Part shown: positions 11,440-22,400 of the stretch, piece by piece
How positions within the stretch are numbered: position 1 is the first letter of the stretch
How the letters are laid out: each line of letters opens with the position of its first letter
Source of the DNA: Manis javanica
Lineage: Eukaryota; Chordata; Mammalia; Pholidota; Manidae
Length of the DNA stretch: 64,000 nt
Reading direction: 5' to 3'
NCBI RefSeq assembly: GCF_040802235.1
Contig: NC_133166.1
Location: 1,550,001-1,614,000, forward strand
Translations under genes and position numbers: made by a program
Notes under the pieces: model-generated
The model's database searches: none
What the model saw: the letters and a program-made list of their open reading frames with translations, nothing else
Told to the model about the DNA's origin: nothing

Positions 11440-11835
11440 ATAGCCGGGACACCCAGAAGGGGTGGTAGGAGTGGAGAGGAGAGATTCCAGCTGGAAAAAA
11501 ATAGCACTTGCAAAGGCTCTAAAGTGGCAGAAAGTGTGGTGCTTTCGCGAGAGGAAGCCTCGCTGTGGCTGGAGCGCCGCGTGTGAAGGAGGGAATGGTG
11601 AGCGGTGAGACCGGCTGGGCAGGCGCAGCTCCAGAAGAGCCCGAGGAGCTGTGTGAAGGAGCTGGGATTCTCTCCTGGGAAGGGCGTCAGCAAGCTGTTG
11701 AAGAATGGAAACGCTGGCAGTGAAAATGACAGATGTGCATTTTAGAGGCTCCCTCCAGCTGCCAGCCAGGGGGATGGTGGTAGATGATGGTAGATAATGG
11801 ATTAAGAGAAGAGAGCCAGCAAGAACAGCTTTTGA
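11440..11835 (-). repeat. L2 LINE, antisense
   Basis: AGCACTTGCAAAGGCTCTAAAG and AGAATGGAAACGCTGGCAGTG resemble reverse-strand L2. Confidence 0.6.
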
Positions 11836-11839
11836 GTTG

Positions 11840-12345
11840 CTACAATGTGCTAATGTTTCAGTTAATCTCCATAACTCTGAGGCAGGTATGATTATTTCAT
11901 AGATGAAGAAGCTGTGCTCTGAAAAATTAACTTGGGAAGGTCACACAACAAGCAAGTGGCAGAGCCATGATTCCAACTCATTCAGATACCAGAGCCTACT
12001 TAAAACAAAATTAAAGTATCATTGATATACAACCTTATAAAGGTTTCACATGAACAACATTGTGGTTTCAACATTCACTCATATCAAGTCCTCACCCCAG
12101 CCCATTGCAGTCACTGCCTGTTGGCATACTAATATGCTATAGAGTCATTACTTGTCTTTGTGCTGTACTGCCTTCCCCGCGACCTCCCTATATTGTGATT
12201 GCAAATTATAGTGCCCCTTAGTCCCTTTCTCCCTCCCTCCCTCCCCACCCACTTCCCACCCTCTCCCCACCCCCTCTCCTTTGGTAACCACTTCTCAGAG
12301 TCTATACCAGAGCCTACTTTTAACCACTCCTCTAAGATTGGGGGG
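11840..12345 (-). repeat. MIR interrupted by an L1 3' fragment
   Basis: The MIR reads GAAGAAGCTGTGCTCTGA...AGAGCCTACTT, is broken at 12001, and resumes after 12304 as AGAGCCTACTTTTAACCACTC. Confidence 0.85.
12002..12303 (-). mobile_element. L1 3' UTR insertion with 16-bp target duplication
   Basis: ATACCAGAGCCTACTT occurs at 11986-12001 and 12304-12319. The insert is the TATCATTGATATACAACC 3'-end family, but its 3' tail reads AAAACAAAATTAAAG on the plus strand instead of poly(T). Confidence 0.88.
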
Positions 12346-12859
12346 GAATGTTCCTTAATGAGATAAATGTCAGCAATTTCTTATTTCATTCAATAGTATT
12401 TTTTGTACTGTTACTTGCAAAGAGCTATGGATAGCGTTCAAAGTGAATTAGTGAGGCCTCTGCCCTCAGTCACCGGGTTTGGGGGCCAGGAGGGTGGGTG
12501 TAGGAGAGAGGGAAGGAGCATTCCAAGGTGGTGGGAGGGGTTGGGCCTTTTCTGCCATAGAGAGAAGTCAAAGACTCTTAATCCTCATGAATTTTTGCTT
12601 GATGATCAGTTTTAAAATTCAAGAAATGTCTCATAAAAATCTGGGCATTGACTTCTTTTGAAAGTTTAGAAGATCTGACAAGTCAGCCTACATTCCTGCA
12701 CGGCAGCAGTCTGCCGGAAGGTGGGCAGAGGCTTGGCTGTCCACCACAACTCCCACTGCTCTTTTTTACCCTTGTCATCATCTGCTTGACCTGTAGGCAT
12801 TTGGTCTGCACCTTCTCCCCTGGGTTTTCAGGTGAGCCAGATGCCATGTGAGAAAACAT

Positions 12860-13397
12860 GTTGTAAATGTACTGGCATGGCAGCCTTTAAGGTGGCCCCC
12901 GAGGATCCTGTCTGCTGCTATGTGTCCCCGGTATGGCCCCCTTCCCTTGAGTGTGCACTAGACCTAGAGACTTGCTTCTAAAAACAACACAGCCAAGGTG
13001 ATGGGATGCCACTTCTGAGGTTAAGGCACAGAAGATGGTAATGGCCATCTTATTCTCTCTTCTCGCTTGCTTACTCTGATGAAGCGAACTTCCACCTTGG
13101 GAGCTGCTCTGTGAGAGGCCCGTGAAGTAAGGACCTGAGGGCAGCCTCCAGCCAGTGTGGAACTGAATCCTGCCAATGACCACATGACTGAGCTCGGAAG
13201 CAGATCCTTCTTCCGTCAAGCTTTCAGATGATCACAGCCCTGGTCAACACCGTGCAGCCTTGTGAGAGACCCTGAGGCAGAGGACCCATCTAAGCTGCAC
13301 CCTGATTCCTGATCTTGAGAAACTGAGCTAATAAATGTTGCTTTGAGCTACCACATTTTGGGGTAATTCGTTAGGCAGCAGTAGATAACCAATACAC
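12860..13397 (+). repeat. MLT1-type MaLR solo LTR
   Basis: GAGAGACCCTGAGGCAGAGG, GAAACTGAGCTAATAAATGTTG and TTTTGGGGTAATTCGTTAGGC match the 3' half of MLT1 LTRs. No internal coding sequence is attached. Confidence 0.8.
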
Positions 13398-13439
13398 AGT
13401 TCTCACGACTGCTCACAGTCATCTGAGGCTCTGGTCATT

Positions 13440-14340
13440 CTACGCTGACACCTGGAATGGGCCAGGCACCATTTCTAGCATTTGGGAATATGTCAATGAA
13501 CAAAATAGATAAAGATCCTTGCCCTGTTAGGCCTTGTATTCTAGTGGGGATGGTTTCGTTTAGTAGAAATCTGGGTTGGCAGTGCTGTTTTGAAAGAGAG
13601 AGCTCCTTCAGCTCCTGGGGAAAGATTCTTAATCTCTTTCAGGTCTTAGACCCCTTGAAATGCCAATAAAAGCCGTGGATGTTTCTTTAGAAAAATATAC
13701 AATGTGCACAGAGTTTTGCATGGAATTTTAGGGATCTTCATAAGAAGTGTGGGATGACCTGAGGGGAGTCATATGACAAGCATTGTTTTAGGTGCTGGAG
13801 CAAAGAAAAACAACATAGAGAATCTAATGGGGGAGACATTAAAAGGCAGTTGCTTTTAGAGTTATGATAGGGCTACAGGAGATATTCAGGGAGCCATGGG
13901 GCTATATAAAAAGACTGTGCCCCCAAGTCTGGATGCACAGAGAGGCCTGTTCTCTGGAAAGAGGGAGGTGAGTGAGATCTTAAGGATTGGTGGGAATTTG
14001 CCAGGCAGGGGCTGGTGGCAGTGAGTTCTGTGTTAAGTAGTGAGAGGACAGTGGTGAGGAAGGTAGGCACAGATGCCTGCACTCTGGCGCACACAGTCCA
14101 CTAGAAGAAACAGACATGTTGTGATGAGTTTCATCAAAGGGAACTTTGAATGTGATGTAGGTCACATAGCAAGGGGATTTCCTGCTGGAATCAGGCAAGG
14201 AGCCTTCCCCAAGGAAGTGACCATTAAGTCAAAATCTGGTACTAGGTAGGCCAGGGCTGGGGAATGTTCCAGGTCCAGGAGGAACTTGGAGTGGGAGAAC
14301 ATGGGGTATTAATGGTCATGGAAAGGTCACCATGGGGTGA
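13440..14340 (-). repeat. Degraded L2 fragments, antisense
   Basis: TCAATGAACAAAATAGATAAAGATCCTTGCC and AGCCTTCCCCAAGGAAGTGACC are reverse-strand L2-like blocks with unrelated sequence between them. Confidence 0.55.
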
Positions 14341-14439
14341 CCTCCAGCCTAGATTAAAAAGTTCCAAAAAAGTTTTTCCAATATATTTGTTGAAAAAAAG
14401 CTATGTATAAATGGACCCACACAGTTCAAACCTGTGTTG

Positions 14440-14555
14440 TTTAAGGGTCATTTGATGTGATTTTTTGATTGCATCCTTGCCTCTTTCCCACTGGACTTTG
14501 TGTTCTCTGAGGGTAGGGTCTATATTATTCACCATTGAATCCCTGGTACTGGACA
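14440..14555 (+). repeat. L2 3' end
   Basis: GTGTTCTCTGAGGGTAGGGTC and CCATTGAATCCCTGGTACTGG. Confidence 0.6.
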
Positions 14556-14559
14556 CTTG

Positions 14560-15210
14560 CAAAGGTTTTCTTTTCGAGATATAACCCACATATTATAAAA
14601 TTCACTCTTTGGAAGTGTAAAACTCAGTGGATTTTAGTATACTCACAAACTTGGTGACAATCATCACTGTCTGTACTTTTCTTTGCCTCAAGAAGAAACC
14701 CCATGCCCATTAGCAATCACTTCCCATTTTTCCCTTCCTCAGTCACTGGCAGCCCCTAATCTACTTTTGTGTCAGTGGATCTGCATATTCTGAGCATTAC
14801 CCATAAATGGAATCATATGATATGTGGCCTTTTGTGTCTATTTCTTCCACTGAGCATGTTTACAAGGCTCATCCATGGTATAGCATGTATCAGTACTCCA
14901 TTCCTTTTTATGACCTAATAATATTACATTGTCTATTAGTGTACACATTTTGTTTATCCATAGGTTGATGGACTATTGGGTTGTTTGTACTTTTTGGCTA
15001 TTATGAATAATACTGCTATGAACACTTGTGTTGTTTCTGGGTCCATAGATGGTCTTAATTCTATGGAGTGTATACCTAGGAGTGGAGTTGCTGGGTCACA
15101 TGGTAACTCCATGTTAACTATTTGAGGAACTGCCAAATTGTTTTCTAAGGAGGTTACATCAATGCTTTACATTCCTTATGCAAAAGTTTATAGCAACTAT
15201 TTGGCAGGCT
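14560..15210 (-). repeat. Old L1 (L1M) 3' region
   Basis: CATTCCTTTTTATGACCTAATAAT, TTTTTGGCTATTATGAATAA and CCTAGGAGTGGAGTTGCTGGG are antisense L1 landmarks. Confidence 0.88.
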
Positions 15211-15229
15211 CAATAAATAATTTCTGACA

Positions 15230-15370
15230 TAGCGGATAGGATACTAGTATTTCCAGCACTTAACAGACTAGAAGAGTAGAAGTTAGGAGCCTAACGGCCT
15301 TGGGCAAAGTTGCACAGCTAATCAGCTGCAGAGCCAGGCCCCACACCCAGCCTGCTTGACTACTGGGCCA
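15230..15370 (-). repeat. MIR fragment
   Basis: GTTGCACAGCTAATCAGCTGCAGAGCC, reverse-strand MIR. Confidence 0.65.
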
Positions 15371-15539
15371 GTACACTCAGGCTGCCCAGGAGTTGGCAGG
15401 AAATTCAATGTGACATTAAGTTCAATTCAAGCTTTTGATAATGTCCAGGGAACAGAGCCTACGAAGGGATTCCTTTAAGAGCAGGAGAAGGGGTTGATAA
15501 ATCGTATTGATTCTGATAGAGAGGACATCTCAGGTCGCC

Positions 15540-15815
15540 TTCTGTTTTTCCATTTTAACTGTTACAATGGCCTCCTAACTGCTTTAAGGTTAGGAGGTCT
15601 AAGGTTTCCACTGTATCCTCCTCCATTCTTTAAACACACAAAATGTATCTATCCCTATCCTTAAAAAAAGCAAACAAAGCCAAAGGAAACAAGAAAACAA
15701 AATCTGGGAGTTCCTGTCCCCTATCTCACAACATTGGAAGTCCTTGGCCTCTCAGACGTCATTCCAAACTGACCCGCCTACCTTTTTAGCTCCATTCTTC
15801 ACCACTCCCTTTCAT
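15540..15815 (+). repeat. L2-like fragment
   Basis: ACAATGGCCTCCTAACTG and ATCCTCCTCCATTCTTTAAACA resemble the internal 3' part of L2. Confidence 0.55.
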
Positions 15816-16400
15816 TTACTCAATAAATGATTACCAGGGGCTCTTTACATGCCAGGTCCTGGGCCAGGAACAGCCACACAAAACACATGCAACGTGGTAT
15901 CTGCTCCCAAGAGATTTATATATTGTGGGGAGGGAGGCAGGCAACTAAATTGATTATTCTAAATCAGTCTGAGGGCTTCAGTGGAGGTGAGAATAGTATT
16001 TTGGGAGAGCTTTGGGAAGGGCCCCTGGACCAGCCTAGGAGACCAGACAGCTTCCAGAAAAAGGTGAAATTTGAAGTGAGCTGTAAAAGATGAGTACATC
16101 ACAAATGAAGGGGATCTGTCATGCGCACAAGAAGGAACAGCAGGTGCAGAGGCAAGGAGGTGTGAGACCAGCCAGCTTTGCGTTTCATTCCACAGGTGTT
16201 TCCTGAGAGCCTCTTAGGTGCCAGGAGCTGGGGATACTGCAGTAAACACAACACACCAGGGCCGTGCCTTTATGGAGTTGACAGTTGATAGGGCGGGAAG
16301 GGGACATGGAAATGTGGGCTGGAGGTGAGGAAGAGCAAGCATTAGAGTCGTGGGGGTGCACAAACCCCTAGAGCCCATAGAGGAGTCCACAAAAGCCTGG
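15816..16400 (-). repeat. L2 fragments, antisense
   Basis: Two starts of the reverse L2 3' end: GGGGCTCTTTACATGCCAGGTCC near 15836 and AGAGCCTCTTAGGTGCCAGG near 16206. Confidence 0.65.
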
Positions 16401-16689
16401 AACTTGAATGTAAATATGTGTGTGCTCATGTTCACACACGCATTTCCGTAAGGAGTGGACTCAACATTTTATTGTGTCCTCAGAGCGATCCATGATAGTC
16501 TTGGGTTAGAACCCTTATTCTAGGGCGCCTTGTGCTAAGGTGTTTGACCTTGCTTGGGAAGTTCTGGGAGCTAGTAATGAATTTTAAGAAGTGAAACTGT
16601 CACATCCTGACACTGTGCCCCTGACAAAAGGGAACCTCTCATGCCTTTTCCGCTACTAAGCCTTTCCTTTTGCTGTTCCTCCCTGCCTG

Positions 16690-16915
16690 GAGGAGTGGAA
16701 AGGGCCACACTTAAAAGCAAGAGAGATCGGACTGAATCCTGCCTCGGACTGAATCCTGCCTCCGCCCACCCAGTTCCAGCAGCTAGGGGCCAGTCTTCTC
16801 TCTCTGTGGTAAGTTGTGAAGTTTAAGTGAGACTAAGACGTTCTGAGGATTTAATGATTGTTTGGAAAGTGCCTGGCATACAGCAGCCACTCAGCAAATG
16901 TTGAGTTCCTCTCGG
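16690..16915 (+). repeat. MIR
   Basis: Ends with GTGCCTGGCATACAGCAGCCACTCAGCAAATGTTG; contains a small duplication GGACTGAATCCTGCCT at 16728 and 16745. Confidence 0.75.
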
Positions 16916-17084
16916 CTTGGTGGCTTAGCTGTTCAGAGATCCCCACTTGTCTGAGGTCCTCTTGAAACTCCCTGGGCAGTTGCTCACATTACTGCAGAGC
17001 TCTGTGAGTTGCTCAACGCACTGTACTAAACTCACATTTGTGCTATTTGCTTTTGTCATCAACTCAGTACTCCATATCATGTCC

Positions 17085-17450
17085 AAGTAGTGACACCTCC
17101 CCTCCAGTCTACAGTTGAGGAAACTAAAGCTCTGGGAGGCGATTTACCAGGAATCAGCGTCTGGAAGCATCCCATCACCAGAACTTCTGAATTACATCAA
17201 TGAAAGCAGTAACAATAACAATTAACATTTATTATACTTACTAAGTGCCCAGCTGTGTTGAGCCCTGTACCTGCATCGCAGCCCCCAATCCACCCCTGAC
17301 CTCCACGCATGTAGGTAAGTACTATTGTTATCGTGATTTACAGAGGAGGAAGCCGAGGCTCAGAGATGTTAAGCAACGTGCCCAAGGTAAGCCAGGCCAG
17401 TCAGTTTCAAAGTCGAGACTGAGACCTCCACCTAACTCCAAAGAAACCCG
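17085..17450 (-). repeat. Two MIR fragments
   Basis: AGTTGAGGAAACTAAAGCTCTGG near 17112, and from 17205 AACAATTAACATTTATTATAC through GAGGCTCAGAGATGTTAAGC. Confidence 0.85.
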
Positions 17451-17639
17451 CGTCACTCTCTCGGAAAGCACTACTCCCAGCTGCAGAGTTCAAACCCCAC
17501 CCAAGCCGGCCCTGCATCTGGACAGTTTGCTCCAGTCAGTCAGTCTGTTCTGACCAAGGATACAGAGGGTGCTGCCTGATTCTTCTGAGGGACCAAGGGC
17601 GAGGGTGAGGGTGGAAATTTTAGGTGCCGGGGCGTGAAT

Positions 17640-18800
17640 CTGGGGACCAGAGGGCGAGTCACGTGCGCGTGAAACTTGACCTGGGGGGAGGGGAAGGGGA
17701 GGCAGCCCCCGCCCCTACTTCTGGGGGCAGCCCGGGACGGGTGTAAATACAGCTATTAGCTTCGTAAATGCGCTCCGTCCACGCCTCGCATCGCGGATCG
17801 GTGGCGGCCGGAGGGTTCCCATCTCTCCGACTTCTTCCGAGGGGGCAGAGGAGGCGAGAGCACCCGGCTGTCTGAACCTCCGAGGCCTCCCGGCCCGGCG
17901 CGCAGATAAGTCCCGGCGCCCGAGCCGGTCGGAACTGGGGCCGCGACCCCGGACGCCGAGAGTGGTCGCGCAGCCTGGGCACTGCGCTCCCCGAGGCGTC
18001 CGCGGCGGCAGGAGGCGCGTCTGGCAGAGGTGGGCGGCGGGAGTGGTTGGGGGCCCCGGCTGCCGGTCCGCTGCGAGCTGCGCGGGCCGGCTCCGCAGAC
18101 ACCCGCAGGCACCCCGGGGACAACCCGTTACCTGGGCGCGTGGTCCCGCCACGCGTGTCCCACCCTCCGCCCTCCTCTGGCCCCTGGGACTCCTCTCTTC
18201 CTCTCGGCCTCCCTTGCTGCACTTCCTCTGTTTAGCTCAACACTCTGGTCGGAGTTCAACCCGACCTGCCGGAGCGCCTGGATCCAAAACCCCATTTCAC
18301 AGATGCGGGTACTGAGGCTCCCCGCACAGCTCCCCGGCGGGGGAGGCGACTCGGGCTTTCCTCCCCTCCCCCCGCCCCTTCTCTCTTGCCCTTCCCTGTC
18401 CCTCTCCTCTCGGCTTTTCTCGGGTTCACCCCCGGCCGCCCCCTGCCCCTGAGCCGCTCGCGCCCCTTCTGCTGCCGCGGCGGTGGCGGCGGCCGCCCCG
18501 GCGGGGGGGGGCGTGGGCTTCTTCCCTCCCTCTGGTAAACACACCCGCCCGCCGGCCCGTCCGCCGCCACTGCCCTTATAAAGTCAGCGGCCGCTGGACT
18601 TCCTGCCGGAGCTCGAGCCCCCTTCCCGGGCCGGAGAGGGCGGGCTGGCCGGGAGGCGCGCAGCGGGGTGCCCCGCGCCCAGCAGAGTGAGTGTGGGGCG
18701 CCCGCGGCGCCGAAGGGCGCGCCCTGGGTCTCCTCTACGTGGCAGCTGTTGGCTAGCACCGAGAGACTTGCAGGGTCATGGGTCGCCTGCTGCGGAAAGG
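17640..18800 (+). promoter_or_regulatory. SLC43A1: SLC43A1 CpG-island promoter with TATA box
   Basis: CpG-dense by eye across about 1.1 kb. A TATAAA box at 18577-18582 predicts a start near 18607. The untranslated first exon would end at 18686 before GTGAGTG and splice to 19326. Upstream features include a perfect E-box CACGTG at 17660-17665 inside GTCACGTGCGCGTG, a forkhead-like TGTAAATA at 17742-17749, and a CGG-rich run with a long G tract at 18477-18511 that could form a G-quadruplex. Confidence 0.8.
18607..18686 (+). other. SLC43A1: Predicted SLC43A1 untranslated exon 1
   Basis: Start inferred about 30 bases downstream of the TATA box; end set by the AGCAGA/GTGAGTG donor. No coding content. 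Not supported by transcript data here. Confidence 0.6.
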
Positions 18801-19338
18801 GGGAGGCTTGCGGTTGCCCAGCCCCAGAGGAGAGGAGTGGTCTTATGGGGGCCACAGGAAGCGGAGGGGTGGGGGGCGTCTTAGGCTAGTCTCTGACTTC
18901 CCCTTCCTCCCCCGCTTGTTTCTGGGGGTCCTTCCTAGCGCTGGAGGCGGGAGCCTGGCTAGCGGAGGCTTCAGAGCGTGCCTAGCCCCTCGCCGACCTT
19001 TGGGGACTTGGGGGAGTGCCAGGCTCTGCGCGTCCTGGTCTCGGTGGAAGAGCCCGGCAGCGCGCCAGGAAGCGGTTGCGTGCAGACAGGACCTTCGTTG
19101 TTTCCGATAGGGGCCCGGCGGGCGCCCAGCTCCGCGTGCGCCCCTGGCGCTAACGGTGCACCCAGGATCGGGCTGGCGGCTCTCTCTGAGAATCTCAGGG
19201 CTCTGGGGGCCTCCATGAAGGCCCCCTCTCAGGCAGGCTCGAGGGGTCACTGGAGCCTCCATGATGCAGGGCCCTTCCCAGGGGCCGCTGGGGGTCCCTT
19301 CGCTCAGCGCCCTGTTCCTGTGCAGGCTCTCGGCCAGC

Positions 19339-19492
19339 ATGGCCCCCACGCTGCAGCAGGCGTACCGGAGGCGCTGGTGGATGGCCTGCACGGCTGTGCT
19401 GGAGAATCTCTTCTTCTCGGCTGTGCTCCTGGGCTGGGGCTCTCTGCTGATCATGCTCAAGAAGGAGGGCTTCTATTCCAGCATATGCCCAG
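19339..19492 (+). CDS. SLC43A1: SLC43A1 coding exon (residues 1-52), start codon exon
   Basis: The exon opens at 19326 after a GTGCAG acceptor, with the ATG 13 bases in. It encodes the basic N-terminus (YRRRWW) and transmembrane helix 1, and ends in phase 1 before GTATGC at 19493. Confidence 0.95.
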
Positions 19493-22400
19493 GTATGCCC
19501 GAGAAGGGGCGAGCCCGGAGGGGAAAGCGGAAGCTGGAAAAGGTCAGGTGTCTGTAGGGACCCAAAGCAGGGCTGCTTAAGATAGAGCAGCACGGGCAGG
19601 GAGAGGGCAGCCTCATTTCTTGACCTCTTCAGACTTCATCTAGAGAATGGGTGGCGTTTATCCTATCCAGTCGTCACCGAATGTCAGGTATCCTGCTGGG
19701 CATCTAGATCCTGAGACTGACCCTCAAAGTCCTAAGCCTTTGGTAGCCTCAGGTCTAGAACAAGATGGAGATTTTTAGAAGCTCTGTACCTCACTGGGTG
19801 AGGGATTTCTTCCTAGCGCTCTCCTAAAGCGGAATAAGACAAAGAAGAGCCTACAAAGTGTACTTGAATGCAGCTCATGGGCGTACTCTTCCTTTTTCAG
19901 GACCTTTAAGCACTCAGGTCTTTAAATCACCCATTTGCACAAAGCATACTTTCCACCAGGCCAGGCCTTGTGCAGGACTCCCATTTTCCATTTCAATCCC
20001 CTTGGCTTTGTGTGAGTGGCCCCATCTGGTAGGAATTCTAACACTCCTTGGGAGCCAGTACTGTCTGCAGGTGCCCTGGGGGCAGGACAAAGCCCTCCTG
20101 GTGTCTAGGACTCCAGCTCCGAGGTTTGATGGATATCACCCGTTTTTGGAAAGGAGAGAACTGTGCTGACAAGCTCAGTCTAAGGAGCAGGATGGATGTG
20201 GAGTTCAACCCTTCTCCCGCCCTCCTTTTCTTCCTCCCTGATCCATGTTATGGAACAGGCTTTGGAGGAAGGCCAGTTGGGTTAGAATCCCAGCTTCTAT
20301 CATTTTTACCAGCTGGGTGACATTGACAAGTTCCTAAAACTTTGAGTTTCAACTGCCTGGACTGTATATAACGGGAAGAATAATAATATGTATCCTGTGC
20401 AGTGCTGTGAGTCAACAGGCGTCTTCCTGCACCTCACCTCAACTGCAGGCACCTGTCTTGGCTGTGGGAGAAAACCGTTGCCTTGGGGTGGGTGCCGGGG
20501 AGGTCTTGATCTCTGCTCTGAGTGGCACCTGCTCCACGGTGGGGGTTGCTCTGCCCCTGGCAGAGTTATCTGTGAGGAAGCAGCAGGTGGCACTGAGAGA
20601 AGGTTACTTGCTCACATTTCCCACACCAAATTACAGTATGGTGGGAGGTGGAGGAGGTAGAGATTAATGTTGGCAGCTGGCCTAGGCAGAGATTAATGTT
20701 GGCATCTGGCCTAGGGAGGGAGGTTGGGTCAGAAGGGGCAGGCTTGGTATGAAATGATAGGCCTTCCCGGGTGGCTGAAAGAACCAAGGGCAGGGCTAGG
20801 ATAGTTATAGGGGACTTGTTTGTAGGTGGGGTTGACAGATCCAGTCTCTGAGCTGTTTACCTTGGAGATGGGAAAGGACCTGCCCTTTACTGCCTGGTAG
20901 TCTTGAGGCCAGCCACTGACCATCTGGTAGCTGCTTCTTGCCTTTGCCACCTGTTTCTTTGTTTTTTTTTAAAATCAACTTTATTGAAAATTAATTCATA
21001 TCACACATTTTGATGAGTCTTGACAAATTTATACACCTTGGAACCATCAGCACACTCAATCTTAAGAATATTTCCATCACCCCCAAAGCTTCTGCTTCCT
21101 TCTACTGTGCTTTAAAAAAATATGTATAAGAGCTTGAAGTATGTCACAGACCTTACAATTCACCTGTTGAAAGTATACAGCTTAATGGTTTTGAGTACAT
21201 TGGGTTGTGCAACCATCACCACTATTCTAGAACATTTTCTTTACCCCAGAAAGTAACTCCCCATTAGCAGTGTCATATACATTTGTCTGTGACAAAAAAA
21301 ACAGATTTGCCTATTAGGAACGTTTTATATGAATGGCATCTTATACTGTCTTTTGTGACAGGCCTTTTTACACTTAGCATGGCTGTTTTCAAGACTCATC
21401 CATGTTGTAGCATGTACCTACAGGACTTGGTTTCTTTCCATTCCTGAATAATACTCCATTGTGTGGATCTACCACATTTGATTTATCTGGTCATCAGCTG
21501 ATAGACATTTGGGTTCCCACTTTTTGGCTATTCTGAATAATGCTCTAATGAACATTCATGTGCAAGTTTTTTGTGGATATATGCTTTCCTTCCTCTTAGG
21601 TAAATATCTAGGAGTGGAATCGGTGAGCCATAGAGTAACTCTGTGTTTCACCTTTTGGGGAACCTCCAGACTGTTTTCCAAACTGGCTGCACCATTTTAC
21701 ATTCCCACCAGCAGTATATGAGGGTTTCAGTTTCTCCACATCCTTGCCAACACTTATTGTTGCTCTTCTTTTTTATTATAGTCCTTCTAGTGGATGCAAA
21801 GTATTAATCTTTTATGGATTTGGTTTGCATTTCCTTAATGGCTAATGATGGTGAGCGTCTTTTCATGCTTCTTGGTCAATGGTATGTCTTCTTTGAAGAA
21901 ATGTCTGTTCAGACCTTTGCCCATTTTTAAATTATTTGCCTTTTTATTTTTGAGTTGTAAGAGATCTTTGTATTCTAGATACAAGTCCCTTATCAGATAT
22001 ATATGACTTGCAAAGGTTTTCTCTCACTGTAGATTGTCTTTTCACATTCTTTGTGGTGTCCTTTGGAGCACAAAAGTTCTTTTTTTTATTATTATTATTT
22101 ATGTTTGGTTTATTTCACTCAACATGTTTTTGAGGTTCATCTTGGTGTTGTCCAGGGTTTTTTAAATTATTATTTTAAAAAGGTATTATTAATATACACT
22201 CTTATGAAGGTTTCACATGAAAAAACATTGTGGTTACTACATTCACCCATATTATTATGTCCTCTCCATACCCCATTGCAGTCACTGCCAGTCAGTGTAG
22301 TAAGATGCCACAGAGTCACTATTTGCCTTCTCTGTGCTGCACTGTCTTCCTCATGATCCCCCTCACACCATGTGTGCCAATCATAATACCCCTCAATCCC

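Noticed and set aside
17659-18855. Several 140-200-codon frames on the minus strand over the SLC43A1 promoter
   Set aside because: CpG-island artefacts without domains; the real gene reads on the plus strand.
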